Shown here one piece after another: positions 32,632-40,754 of a stretch of DNA of 44,941 nt (positions are counted from its first letter, which is position 1; each line of letters begins with the position of its first letter). Source of the DNA: Mycobacterium sp. (lineage in GTDB: Bacteria; Actinomycetota; Actinomycetes; RYN-182). The position numbers and the translations under genes are program-made. The stretch is from assembly GCA_025965515.1 (NCBI GenBank), contig JAOPWU010000045.1:1-44941 (forward strand), given 5' to 3'. The notes beneath the pieces were generated by a model that was not told where the DNA came from, did not search any database, and saw only the letters and a program-made list of their open reading frames with translations.

Positions 32632-34914
32632 ATGGCTATCCCGAACCCGCCCATACGGGCGCGCGCACATGTTTCGGGATTGGTACAAGGAGTTGGTTTC
32701 CGCCCATTTGTATGGCGTGAGGCGACTGTGCGGGGTTTGTCCGGATGGGTGAGTAATGACGAGTCCGGCGTCGTGCTGGAGGCCGAAGGGGCCCCCGAGA
32801 CCGTGGCCGCCTTCCTGGCCGCCCTGCGGGAACCGCCGGCGCTCGCCCGGGTCGACGCCATCGCCGCCACGGCGCTGCCGGTCCTCGGGCCCGGCCCGTT
32901 CGAGGTCCGGATCAGCGACGCCACAGGCCGCCGGACCGCCCGCGTCCCGGCCGACACCGCCACCTGCCCGGCCTGCCTCGCCGAGCTGCGCGACCCCGCC
33001 GACCGCCGCCACGGCTACGCCTTCACCAACTGCACGCAGTGCGGCCCCCGCTACACGATCGTCACGTCCGTCCCCTACGACCGGGCCCGGACGACGATGG
33101 CGGGGTTCCCGCTGTGCGACGCCTGCCGCGCCGAGTACACGGACCCGGCGAACCGGCGCTTCCACGCCGAACCGGTCTGCTGCCCCACCTGCGGCCCACA
33201 GCTGCGACTGGTCGACCGGGCCGGCGCGCCGCTGCCCGGCGACCCCGTCGCCGCCACTGCCGCGCTGCTGCGGGCCGGCGCTGTCGTCGCGGTGAAGGGG
33301 CTCGGCGGCTACCACCTCGCGGTGGACGCGGCCGCCGAGCCGGCCGTCGCCGCGCTGCGCAGCCGCAAGCACCGGGAGGACCGGCCCTTCGCCCTCATGG
33401 TGCCGGACGCGCCGGCGGCCGAGGCACTCTGCGAGATCGGACCGGAGGAGCTGGCGCTCCTCACCAGTGCGCCGCGGCCCATCGTGCTGCTGACGCGCCG
33501 GGCGGACGCGACCGTCGCCCCTTCGGTCGCGCCCCGCGCCGCGACGCTGGGCCTGATGCTGCCGTACACGCCGCTGCACGCGCTCCTGCTCGCGGCGTTC
33601 GGTGGTCCTCTCGTGCTGACCAGCGGCAACGCCTCCGACGAGCCCATCGCCTTCGACGACGGCGACGCGCTGGACCGGCTCCCCGGCATCGCGGACGCGT
33701 TCCTGCAGCACGACCGCCCCATCCGCACCCGGGTCGACGACTCCGTCGTCCGCATCGTGCGGGGGCGGCCACTGCCGGTGCGGCGGTCGCGCGGCTACGT
33801 CCCCGACCCGGTGGCGCTGCCGCTGGAGGCACCGGAGCCGATCCTCGCCTGCGGCGCGGCACTGAAGAACACGTTCTGCCTCGCCCGCGGCCGGCAGGCG
33901 GTCCTCTCCCACCACATCGGCGACCTGGCGAACTGGACCACCCTCGCGGCCTACACCGACGGCATCGCGCACCTGCAGACCCTGCTCGACGTCGACCCGG
34001 CCGTCGTCGCCCACGACCTGCACCCGGAGTACCCCTCGACCCGGTACGCGCTCGACCGCCCGGGCGCCGAGCTCATCGCGGTGCAGCACCACCACGCCCA
34101 CATCGCCTCGTGCCTCGCCGACAACGGCGTCGACACCCGGGTCATCGGCATCGCGTTCGACGGGTTGGGGCTGGGGCCCGACGGGACGGCCTGGGGCGGC
34201 GAGGTGCTGCTCGCCGACCTGGCCGGCTACGTGCGGGCGGCGCACCTCGCCGCGGTGCCGATGCCCGGGGGGGACGCCGCGACCCGGCAGCCCTGGCGGA
34301 TGGCGGCCGCGCACCTGGAGGCCGCGTACGGCGGCGCGGTCCCCGCGGGGCTCGCCGTCGCCGGGCGGCAGGGTCCCCGCTGGGAGCAGGTGCTCTCCGC
34401 CGCGCGAGCAGGGGTGAACGCGCCGCCCACCTCGAGCGCCGGCCGGCTGTTCGACGCGGTCGCGGCGCTGATCGGCGTCCGCGACGTGGTCACCTACGAG
34501 GGGCAGGCGGCGATCGAACTCGAGCAGCTGGCCGACCCCACGGAGCGCGGCGGCTACCCGCTCCCCATCGGGGCCGGGACACCCGCGCTGCTGGACGCGG
34601 GTGCGCTGGTGCGGGCCGTGGTCGAGGACCTGCGGCGCGGCACCCCGGCGCCCGTGATCGCCGCCCGGTTCCACACCGCGCTCGCCGACGCGGTGCTGGC
34701 GATCTGCGACCGGCTGCGCGCCGCGCACGGCCTCGCCACCGTCGCGCTCTCCGGCGGGGTGTTCCAGAACGCGCTGCTGCTGTGCCGGTGCCTCGACCGG
34801 CTCGAGGGAGCCGGGTTCACCGTCCTCACGCACCGCCAGGTGCCGCCCAACGACGGCGGTCTCAGCCTCGGGCAGGCCGCGGTCGCGGCGGCGGTGCTGC
34901 GGGACCGGCGGTAG
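32632..34914 (+). CDS. hypF: Carbamoyltransferase HypF
   Basis: 760 residues, the full length for the family. Order: acylphosphatase-like domain (about 8-95; GLVQGVGFRPFVWREA), two C-x2-C zinc-finger motifs (about 105-185; CPAC, CTQC, CDAC, CPTC), YrdC-like ATP-binding domain (about 200-390; KGLGGYHLAVDA, SRKHREDRPFALM) and a Kae1-like domain (about 400-760; HHHAHIASCLADN, FDGLGLGPDGTAWGGE, ALSGGVFQN). It activates carbamoyl phosphate and transfers the carbamoyl group to the C-terminal Cys of HypE. It is transcribed divergently from hhyS, away from the other hyp genes. Its first 45 or so codons are clearly less GC-rich than the rest, and its ribosome-binding site is weak. Confidence 0.95.
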   Translation: MAIPNPPIRARAHVSGLVQGVGFRPFVWREATVRGLSGWVSNDESGVVLEAEGAPETVAAFLAALREPPALARVDAIAATALPVLGPGPFEVRISDATGRRTARVPADTATCPACLAELRDPADRRHGYAFTNCTQCGPRYTIVTSVPYDRARTTMAGFPLCDACRAEYTDPANRRFHAEPVCCPTCGPQLRLVDRAGAPLPGDPVAATAALLRAGAVVAVKGLGGYHLAVDAAAEPAVAALRSRKHREDRPFALMVPDAPAAEALCEIGPEELALLTSAPRPIVLLTRRADATVAPSVAPRAATLGLMLPYTPLHALLLAAFGGPLVLTSGNASDEPIAFDDGDALDRLPGIADAFLQHDRPIRTRVDDSVVRIVRGRPLPVRRSRGYVPDPVALPLEAPEPILACGAALKNTFCLARGRQAVLSHHIGDLANWTTLAAYTDGIAHLQTLLDVDPAVVAHDLHPEYPSTRYALDRPGAELIAVQHHHAHIASCLADNGVDTRVIGIAFDGLGLGPDGTAWGGEVLLADLAGYVRAAHLAAVPMPGGDAATRQPWRMAAAHLEAAYGGAVPAGLAVAGRQGPRWEQVLSAARAGVNAPPTSSAGRLFDAVAALIGVRDVVTYEGQAAIELEQLADPTERGGYPLPIGAGTPALLDAGALVRAVVEDLRRGTPAPVIAARFHTALADAVLAICDRLRAAHGLATVALSGGVFQNALLLCRCLDRLEGAGFTVLTHRQVPPNDGGLSLGQAAVAAAVLRDRR

Positions 34915-34933
34915 CCGCTCGGCCCGGCGGAAC

Positions 34934-34978
34934 TGCACGGCGTGCATTTTTGCGTGCGTTGAAAGATCGAAGTACTGT
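34934..34978 (+). promoter_or_regulatory. Promoter and possible operator of the tetR-efflux operon
   Basis: TTGCGT (34950-34955), exactly 17 bp, TACTGT (34973-34978); transcription would start at about 34985, almost on the GTG (34987), implying a leaderless mRNA. Just upstream is a palindrome TGCAC-GGC-GTGCA (34934-34946) that could be the TetR site. Confidence 0.6.
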
Positions 34979-34986
34979 GGTGCCCC

Positions 34987-35634
34987 GTGACGACTGTCGT
35001 GCCGGCCGGGCGCCGGGACCGCAAGAAGTCCGCCACGCGCGAGGCGCTGCGGGCGGCCGTGCTGCGCCTGGCGACCGAGCGCGGCTACGAGAACGTGACC
35101 GTCGAGATGATCACTGAGGCGGTGGACGTCTCCGCCCGGACGTTCTTCAACTACTTCCCGTCCAAGGACGACGCCCTGCTCTCGGCGGACCCCGATCTGG
35201 CCGGGGACATCGCCCGCGCGCTCCTGGCACGGCCCCCGGACGAGCCGCCGCTCGCAGCGCTGCGGACCGTTCTCGTGCAGCTGGCCGCCCGGTTCACCGA
35301 GAAGGAAGCGACGTGGCGAGCGCGCATGGCCGTGGTGCGGGCGAACCCGCAGCTCTGGCCCCGCCTGGTCGCCGGTTTCACCGCCTTCGAACGCACCCTG
35401 ACCGAGACGATCGCGCGCCGCACGGGTACGGACCCGGACACCGACCTGTACCCCGGGCTGGTGGCCGCGGCCGCCGTGGGGGCCCTACGCGTGGCGATGG
35501 CCCAGTGGCGCACCGGCGGCGAGAACAGCGACGACAGCGACCACACCGACCTGCACCGCCTGCTCGGCCAGGCCTTCGACACCCTGGCAGCCGGCTTCCC
35601 CACGCCCGCACCGACCCTCCACGGAGCCGCATGA
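34987..35634 (+). CDS. TetR-family regulator of the adjacent efflux pump
   Basis: 215 residues from GTG 34987, with a promoter so close that translation is probably leaderless. The N-terminal helix-turn-helix (about residues 16-62) reads [21 protein letters not shown] and then [19 protein letters not shown], a textbook TetR DNA-binding domain. The C-terminal ligand domain resembles the MftR/AcrR-type 'TetR_C' with [17 protein letters not shown]. The stop overlaps the ATG of the efflux gene as ATGA, so the regulator very likely represses its own operon until a pump substrate binds. The ligand is unknown. Confidence 0.9.
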   Translation: MTTVVPAGRRDRKKSATREALRAAVLRLATERGYENVTVEMITEAVDVSARTFFNYFPSKDDALLSADPDLAGDIARALLARPPDEPPLAALRTVLVQLAARFTEKEATWRARMAVVRANPQLWPRLVAGFTAFERTLTETIARRTGTDPDTDLYPGLVAAAAVGALRVAMAQWRTGGENSDDSDHTDLHRLLGQAFDTLAAGFPTPAPTLHGAA

Positions 35635-37259
35635 ACGCCACCCCCGCCACCGACGCGGACGCCCGGCCGGCGCTGTCGCACCGGCAGATCCTCACGATCC
35701 TGTCCGGGCTGCTGCTGGGCATGCTGCTGGCCGCGCTGGACCAGACCATCGTGTCGACGGCGCTGCCCCGCATCGTCGGCGACCTGCACGGGCTCACGCA
35801 CATCGCCTGGGTGACCACGGCCTACCTGCTGGCGTCCACCGTCACCACGCCCCTGTGGGGCAAGCTGGGCGACCTGTTCGGCCGGAAGTACCTCTTCCAG
35901 GCCAGCATCGTCATCTTCCTGGTCGGCTCGGCGCTGTCCGGCAGTGCGCAGAGCATGTTCCAGCTCATCGGCTTCCGGTTCCTGCAGGGACTGGGCGCCG
36001 GCGGTCTCATGGTGCTGGCGCAGGCGTCGATCGCGGACATCGTGCCGCCCCGCGAGCGGGGCAAGTACCAGGGCTACTTCGGGGCGGTGTTCGGGGCGTC
36101 CAGCGTCATCGGCCCGCTGCTGGGCGGCTTCTTCACGGACCACCTGAGCTGGCGGTGGATCTTCTACGTCAACCTGCCGGTCGGTATCCTGGCCCTGGTC
36201 GTCACCACCGTGGTGCTGCCGAACACGGCCGCGCGCGCCAAGCCCGCGATCGACTACCTCGGCTCCGCCGCGCTCGCCGCGGCCATCACCTGCCTGGTGC
36301 TGTTCACCACCTGGGGCGGCGCCCAGTACTCCTGGACGTCCCCCACCATCCTCGGGCTGATCGCCGCCACGGTCGTGCTGGTGCTGGTCTTCCTGGGGGT
36401 GGAGCGGCGCGCCGCGGAGCCCGTGATCCCGCTGCGGCTGTTCGCCAACAGCACGTTCAGCGTCTCGAGCGCGGTGAGCTTCATCATCGGGCTGGGGATG
36501 TTCGGCTCGATCATCTACCTGCCGCTGTTCCTGCAGCTGGTGTCCGGCGCCTCGGCCACGAACTCGGGGCTGCTGATGCTGCCGCTCATGGCGGGTCTGC
36601 TGGCCGCGTCGATGATCAGCGGGCAGCTCATCAGCCGCACCGGCCGGTACAAGGTCTTCCCGGTCGTCGGCACCGCCGTCTCCGCGGTCGGCATGTACCT
36701 GCTCTCCACGATGAACGCGCAGACGCACCGCGGCCTGGCCAGCGTCTACATGGTCGTGCTGGGCGCCGGCATCGGCCTGGTCATGCAGGTCATGGTGCTG
36801 GCGACGCAGAACGCCGTCGCGCGCTCCGACCTCGGCGTCGCCACCGCGACGGTCTCGTTCTTCCGCTCGGTCGGCGGCTCGGTGGGCGTGGCCGTGTTCG
36901 GCGCGCTGTTCACCAGCGGGCTCACGCACAACCTGGCGCGCGCCCTGCCCGCCGACCTCGCGAACCGGCTCGCCGCCTCCGGGGGCGGCAGCCTGCAGGC
37001 GGTGACGCAGCTGCCCGGCCCGCAGCAGCTGGCCTACAAGACGGCGTTCGCGGACGCGCTGACGACTGTCTTCGGCTACGCCGTCCCCATCATGGTGGCC
37101 GCGTTCGCGCTGACGTGGCTGCTGCGCGAGGTGCCGCTGCGGGGTCGCGAGCACCACGGCCAGGACACGGCGCGTGAGCTCTCCGCCGCTTCGGCCCCGG
37201 GGACCGCGGAGCCGGACGCCATCGGCGAGCCGGAGCAGGCGGGGCCGGCCGTCCGGTAG
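35631..37259 (+). CDS. DHA2-family MFS drug efflux transporter (EmrB/QacA type)
   Basis: 542 residues with about 14 membrane helices. Helix 1 carries [20 protein letters not shown] (the D1 motif of DHA2 pumps), [13 protein letters not shown] is MFS motif A, and [16 protein letters not shown] with [23 protein letters not shown] gives motifs B and C, the latter the antiporter signature. These pumps export cationic or lipophilic drugs in exchange for protons. The gene overlaps tetR by 4 nt. The C-terminal 50 residues are hydrophilic and acidic. The natural substrate is unknown. Confidence 0.93.
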   Translation: MNATPATDADARPALSHRQILTILSGLLLGMLLAALDQTIVSTALPRIVGDLHGLTHIAWVTTAYLLASTVTTPLWGKLGDLFGRKYLFQASIVIFLVGSALSGSAQSMFQLIGFRFLQGLGAGGLMVLAQASIADIVPPRERGKYQGYFGAVFGASSVIGPLLGGFFTDHLSWRWIFYVNLPVGILALVVTTVVLPNTAARAKPAIDYLGSAALAAAITCLVLFTTWGGAQYSWTSPTILGLIAATVVLVLVFLGVERRAAEPVIPLRLFANSTFSVSSAVSFIIGLGMFGSIIYLPLFLQLVSGASATNSGLLMLPLMAGLLAASMISGQLISRTGRYKVFPVVGTAVSAVGMYLLSTMNAQTHRGLASVYMVVLGAGIGLVMQVMVLATQNAVARSDLGVATATVSFFRSVGGSVGVAVFGALFTSGLTHNLARALPADLANRLAASGGGSLQAVTQLPGPQQLAYKTAFADALTTVFGYAVPIMVAAFALTWLLREVPLRGREHHGQDTARELSAASAPGTAEPDAIGEPEQAGPAVR

Positions 37260-37275
37260 GCGGCCAGCCGCGCGG

Positions 37276-37291
37276 GTTGATCGAACTCAAC
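37276..37291. promoter_or_regulatory. Short inverted repeat upstream of the secreted hydrolase
   Basis: GTTGA-TCGAAC-TCAAC, 5-bp arms, 58 bp before the hydrolase start and 17 bp after the efflux gene. It is AT-rich for this region and may be an operator; the evidence is only the symmetry. Confidence 0.3.
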
Positions 37292-37348
37292 AGGTCTGAC
37301 AGTCTCCGCCCCGAGTGTTCAACAAGGAACGAACTCGGCAGGAGCCCC

Positions 37349-38425
37349 ATGCGCGTCAGGCCCCGGATGTACGTTGCGGCGGCGGTCGCCGCACTCGTCG
37401 GACTGATCACGGCGGTGGCGGCGGGCGCCACCCCGGCGCCCCCCGCGGCGGCCGCGGGCGTCTGCCGGAACGTCCACCTCCCCGTCGGGCTGTCGGCGCG
37501 CGCGCCGCAGAACCTGGCCCTCTTCGGCGAGCTGTGCACGCCGGCCAGCGGGACGCCCCGGACGATCCAGGTGCTGGTGCACGGCGCGACGTACTCCCAC
37601 ACGTACTGGAACTTCCCGGGCTTTGACGGGCGGTACTCGTACAGCGCCGCCATGAACCGGGCGGGGTACGCGACGCTCGCGCTGGACCTGCTCGGGGTGG
37701 GCGGCAGCTCCCACCCGGCGAGTCTCACCGTGACGCTCGACACCGAGGCCTACGCCATCCACGCGGCGATCCAGGCCGCCCGCAGCGGGGCGCTCGGCAC
37801 CCCCTACGCCCGGGTGCTGCTCGTCGGCCATTCGCTCGGCACCCTCACCAGCGACGTCGAGATCGCGACGTACCACGACGTGGACGGCTTCATCGCCACC
37901 GGCACGTCGCACGGCCCGGGCGCGCTGGGGCTCGCCCGTATCCTGTCCGGCACCCGACCGGCGCTGCTGGATCCCGTGACCCGGCCCCAGGTCCCCGCCG
38001 GCGACCTGGGGTACCTCACCATCCCCGGCGCCCGGACCGCGTTCTACGCGGGCGGTGACGTCGACCCGGCGGTGCGGGCGGCCGACGAGGCGACGCGGAG
38101 CCCCGACCCGGCGGCCTACGCGGCGACGCTCGGCCCGTACCTGCTGGCGACGCCGCTGCTGCGCACGAACGAAATCACCGTGCCGGTCCTGCTGGTCGAC
38201 GGCACCGGCGATGCCGTCTTCTGCGCCCAGGGTCAGGGGCTGTCCGGCACCGACTGCTCCAGCGCCGCAGCCCTCCGGGCGTCCGAGGCGCGCTCCTACG
38301 GACCGGCGGCGCACCTGGCGACGTACGTGCTGCCGCGGGCGGGCCACGACATCAACCTGGTGCCGAACGCCCAGCTCTGGTTCACCGCGGCCGCCGCCTG
38401 GTGCCGGCAGGTCGCACCCGCCTAG
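37349..38425 (+). CDS. Secreted alpha/beta hydrolase
   Basis: 358 residues from ATG 37349, with GGCAGGAG upstream. A signal peptide (about residues 1-37; AAAVAALVGLITAVAAGA core, cleavage near PPAAAAG) precedes the mature enzyme. VLVHGATYSHTYWNFPG is the oxyanion loop, GHSLG holds the nucleophile Ser162, and VDGTGDAVF and AGHDINL supply the acid and the histidine. The cysteines near 39, 63 and the C-terminus could form disulfides outside the cell. Substrate is not readable; esterase or lipase-like activity on exogenous esters is likely. It follows the efflux gene by 89 bp and may have its own promoter. Confidence 0.85.
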   Translation: MRVRPRMYVAAAVAALVGLITAVAAGATPAPPAAAAGVCRNVHLPVGLSARAPQNLALFGELCTPASGTPRTIQVLVHGATYSHTYWNFPGFDGRYSYSAAMNRAGYATLALDLLGVGGSSHPASLTVTLDTEAYAIHAAIQAARSGALGTPYARVLLVGHSLGTLTSDVEIATYHDVDGFIATGTSHGPGALGLARILSGTRPALLDPVTRPQVPAGDLGYLTIPGARTAFYAGGDVDPAVRAADEATRSPDPAAYAATLGPYLLATPLLRTNEITVPVLLVDGTGDAVFCAQGQGLSGTDCSSAAALRASEARSYGPAAHLATYVLPRAGHDINLVPNAQLWFTAAAAWCRQVAPA

Positions 38426-38447
38426 CGCCCTGTGGTCGGCGGCCGGC

Positions 38448-39518
38448 TCACACCGCGCCGGGGCGCAGCAGCCGCAGCCCCTGCGCCACGAGCGCCGGCA
38501 CCGCCGACCCAGCGCGTTCGTAGCCGTCGCTGACCGTCGTCCCCGACAGGAACCGGGCGTGGACGCCCTCGAGGATCACCGCGAGCTTCATGGCGCCGAG
38601 CGCCCGGTAGAACCCGAGGTCCCCGAGGTCGCGGCCGCTGAGCTCGGCGTACCGCTGCGCCACCGCCGCGCTGGACGGGAACCCCGGCCACGCCGTGACG
38701 CCGGCCGCCACGGGCACCTCCGCCCGCAGCGCGTCGCCGAGGTCGTGCCAGTAGGTCAGGGTCAGCCCCAGGTCGGCCAGCGGGTCCCCGAGCGTCGAGA
38801 GCTCCCAGTCCAGCACCGCGGCGACGCGCGGCCGGCCGTCGAGCCGCACGATCGTGTTGTCGAAGCGGTAGTCCCCGTGCACGATCCCCGAGGTCTGCTC
38901 GGCGGGGACCCGGTCGGCCAGCGCCGCGAGCAGCGTCTCCATGTCGGGCAGGTCCCGGGTGCGCGAGCGTTCCCACTGCGCGCCCCAGGTCCGCAGCTGC
39001 CGCTCGCTGTAGCCGGAGCGCCGGCCGAAGTCGCCCAGCCCGACCTCGTCGGGGTCGACGGCGTGCAGGGCCACCAGCGCGGCGATCAGGGACTCGCTCA
39101 GCTCCGCCCGGGTCGGCGGGTCCAGCCGGGCGGTGTCCTCGGCGGTGCGCAGCACCTCCCCGGCGACCTCGGGCGTGAGGTAGAACGGCGCGCCCAGCAC
39201 CGCCGGGTCCGTGCAGAGCGCCAGCGGCGCGGGCACCGGGACCGGCGTGTCCGCCAGCGCCGCCAGGACGCGGTGCTCGCGCGCCACGTCGTGCGCCCGC
39301 GGCAGCAGGTGGCCGAGCGGGGGTCGCCGCAGGATCACCGTCCCGCCGGCCAGGCGCAGTCGGTAGGTGATGTTCGACAGTCCGCCCGAGATGATCTCCG
39401 CCTGCCACGGGCCGTCCTGGGCCAGCTCCGGCAGCTCGCGGCGCAGCCACGCGTCGGCGGGCGCGGCCGGCAGGCCGGGCAGGTCGGCCGGCAGCCCGGG
39501 CGCCGGTGCGGCCGTCAT
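38448..39518 (-). CDS. APH-fold kinase, ACAD10/LvaA-like
   Basis: 356 residues from ATG 39518, overlapping the preceding acyl-CoA dehydrogenase stop by 4 nt. It has the aminoglycoside-phosphotransferase fold: SGGLSNITYRL near residues 44-54, then RRPPLGHLLPRAHDVAREHRV, the catalytic HGDYRFDN (D216, N221) and the Mg-binding DWELSTLGDPLADLG (D237). The RRPPLGHLLP type, coupled to an acyl-CoA dehydrogenase-like gene, is that of ACAD10/ACAD11 N-terminal domains and of LvaA of Pseudomonas putida, which phosphorylate the 4-hydroxyl of hydroxyacyl-CoAs. Antibiotic resistance is therefore unlikely. It is the last gene of the catabolic operon. Confidence 0.85.
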   Translation of the reverse strand: MTAAPAPGLPADLPGLPAAPADAWLRRELPELAQDGPWQAEIISGGLSNITYRLRLAGGTVILRRPPLGHLLPRAHDVAREHRVLAALADTPVPVPAPLALCTDPAVLGAPFYLTPEVAGEVLRTAEDTARLDPPTRAELSESLIAALVALHAVDPDEVGLGDFGRRSGYSERQLRTWGAQWERSRTRDLPDMETLLAALADRVPAEQTSGIVHGDYRFDNTIVRLDGRPRVAAVLDWELSTLGDPLADLGLTLTYWHDLGDALRAEVPVAAGVTAWPGFPSSAAVAQRYAELSGRDLGDLGFYRALGAMKLAVILEGVHARFLSGTTVSDGYERAGSAVPALVAQGLRLLRPGAV

Positions 39519-40708
39519 GCGGGCGTCCCGCCGGCCGTCCGCTGCCGGGCGCGCCGGGCCGCCCGCTTGGCGATGGACATGCGGTGCACCTCGGACGCCC
39601 CGTCGTAGATCCGGAAGGCGCGGATGTCGGCGTAGATCCGGCCCACCACCAACTCCTCGGTCGTCCCCAGACCGCCGCAGAGCTGGACACTGCGGTCCAC
39701 GATCCGGGCCGTCGCCTCGCTGACGAACACCTTGGTCCGCGACGAGGCCTCGGTGCCCCGGTCGCCGGAGGCGATCAGCCAGCACGTCTGCAGCAGCAGC
39801 GCGCGGGAGGCTGCCAGCTCGATCTCGTTGTCGGCGATCAGCTGCTGCGCCATGCCGTGGTCGGCCAGCGGGGCGCCGAACACCTCCCGGCCGACGGCAC
39901 GGTCGAGGGCGATCTCGTGGGCCCGGCGGGCGGCGCCGAGCCAGCGCATGCAGTGCGTCAACCGGGCGGGGGCCAGCCGCACCTGCGCGTAGCGGAACCC
40001 CGCGCCCGGCTCGCCGAGCACCGCATCGTCGGGGACGAACGCGTCGTCGAGGCTCACCTGGCAGTGGCCGCCGACCGTGGTCGTGTCGATGGTGCGGGCG
40101 TGGCCGGTGATGGCGAGGCCCGGGTTGTCCGCGTCGACGAGGAACATGGTCGACCCGTCCCCGACGGCGTCCTTGGCCATCACTATGGCGAAGGCGGCGC
40201 CGTCGGCGCCCGTGATCAGGTGCTTGCGGCCGCGCAGGACCCAGCCGCCGTCGGCGCGCGTGGCCACCGTCCGCAGCGCGGCGGGGTCGGAGCCGGCGCC
40301 CGGCGGCGGTTCCGTCATCGCGAAGCAGGAGCGGATCTCCCCCGCCACGAGCGGCTCGAGGTAACGACGCCGCTGCTCCGACGACGCCACCGTCGCGAGC
40401 AGGTGGATGTTCCCCTCGTCGGGGGCGGCGCAGTTCAGGGCGAGGGGGCCGAGCAGCGACCGCCCGGCCTCCTCCAGCAGCATCGCGACCTCGTCGAACC
40501 GGAAGCCGCCGCCGCCCAGCTCCGCGGGGGCCTGCGGCGCCCACACGCCCGCGGCCCGCGCCGCGGCCTGCAGCCGGGTGCGCAGCTCGTCGTCCACGCC
40601 CCGGCGGAAGGCCTCCTGCTCGCTGGGGATGACCACCTCGTCGACGAAGGCGGCGATGCGGGCCCGCCAGCTCTCCGCCCGGTCGCTCGGTGTCAGGTCG
40701 ATGGGCAC
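39515..40708 (-). CDS. Acyl-CoA dehydrogenase-like flavoprotein (LvaC/ACAD11-like)
   Basis: 397 residues with the three-part ACAD fold. CFAMTEPPPGAGSDP (about residues 133-147) binds FAD and substrate. A helical C-terminal domain follows, with VQLCGGLGTTEELVVGRIYADIRAFRIY across about 340-368. The C-terminal motif is YDGASEVHRM: Asp369 stands where medium-chain dehydrogenases have the catalytic Glu (YEGT). The same Glu-to-Asp type occurs in ACAD10/11, which act on phosphorylated 4-hydroxyacyl-CoAs rather than simply desaturating acyl-CoA. The 4-nt overlap with the APH-type kinase gene supports that reading. An ordinary branched or aromatic acyl-CoA dehydrogenase remains possible. Confidence 0.85.
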   Translation of the reverse strand: MPIDLTPSDRAESWRARIAAFVDEVVIPSEQEAFRRGVDDELRTRLQAAARAAGVWAPQAPAELGGGGFRFDEVAMLLEEAGRSLLGPLALNCAAPDEGNIHLLATVASSEQRRRYLEPLVAGEIRSCFAMTEPPPGAGSDPAALRTVATRADGGWVLRGRKHLITGADGAAFAIVMAKDAVGDGSTMFLVDADNPGLAITGHARTIDTTTVGGHCQVSLDDAFVPDDAVLGEPGAGFRYAQVRLAPARLTHCMRWLGAARRAHEIALDRAVGREVFGAPLADHGMAQQLIADNEIELAASRALLLQTCWLIASGDRGTEASSRTKVFVSEATARIVDRSVQLCGGLGTTEELVVGRIYADIRAFRIYDGASEVHRMSIAKRAARRARQRTAGGTPA

Positions 40709-40754
40709 GGTGCCTCCGTCCTCGGGCGCCCCGACGCCGCCGCTGGCTGCAGGG

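Noticed and set aside
38448-39518. Aminoglycoside resistance gene.
   Set aside because: The fold is APH, but the RRPPLGHLLP signature and the overlapping ACAD gene place it with hydroxyacyl-CoA kinases.
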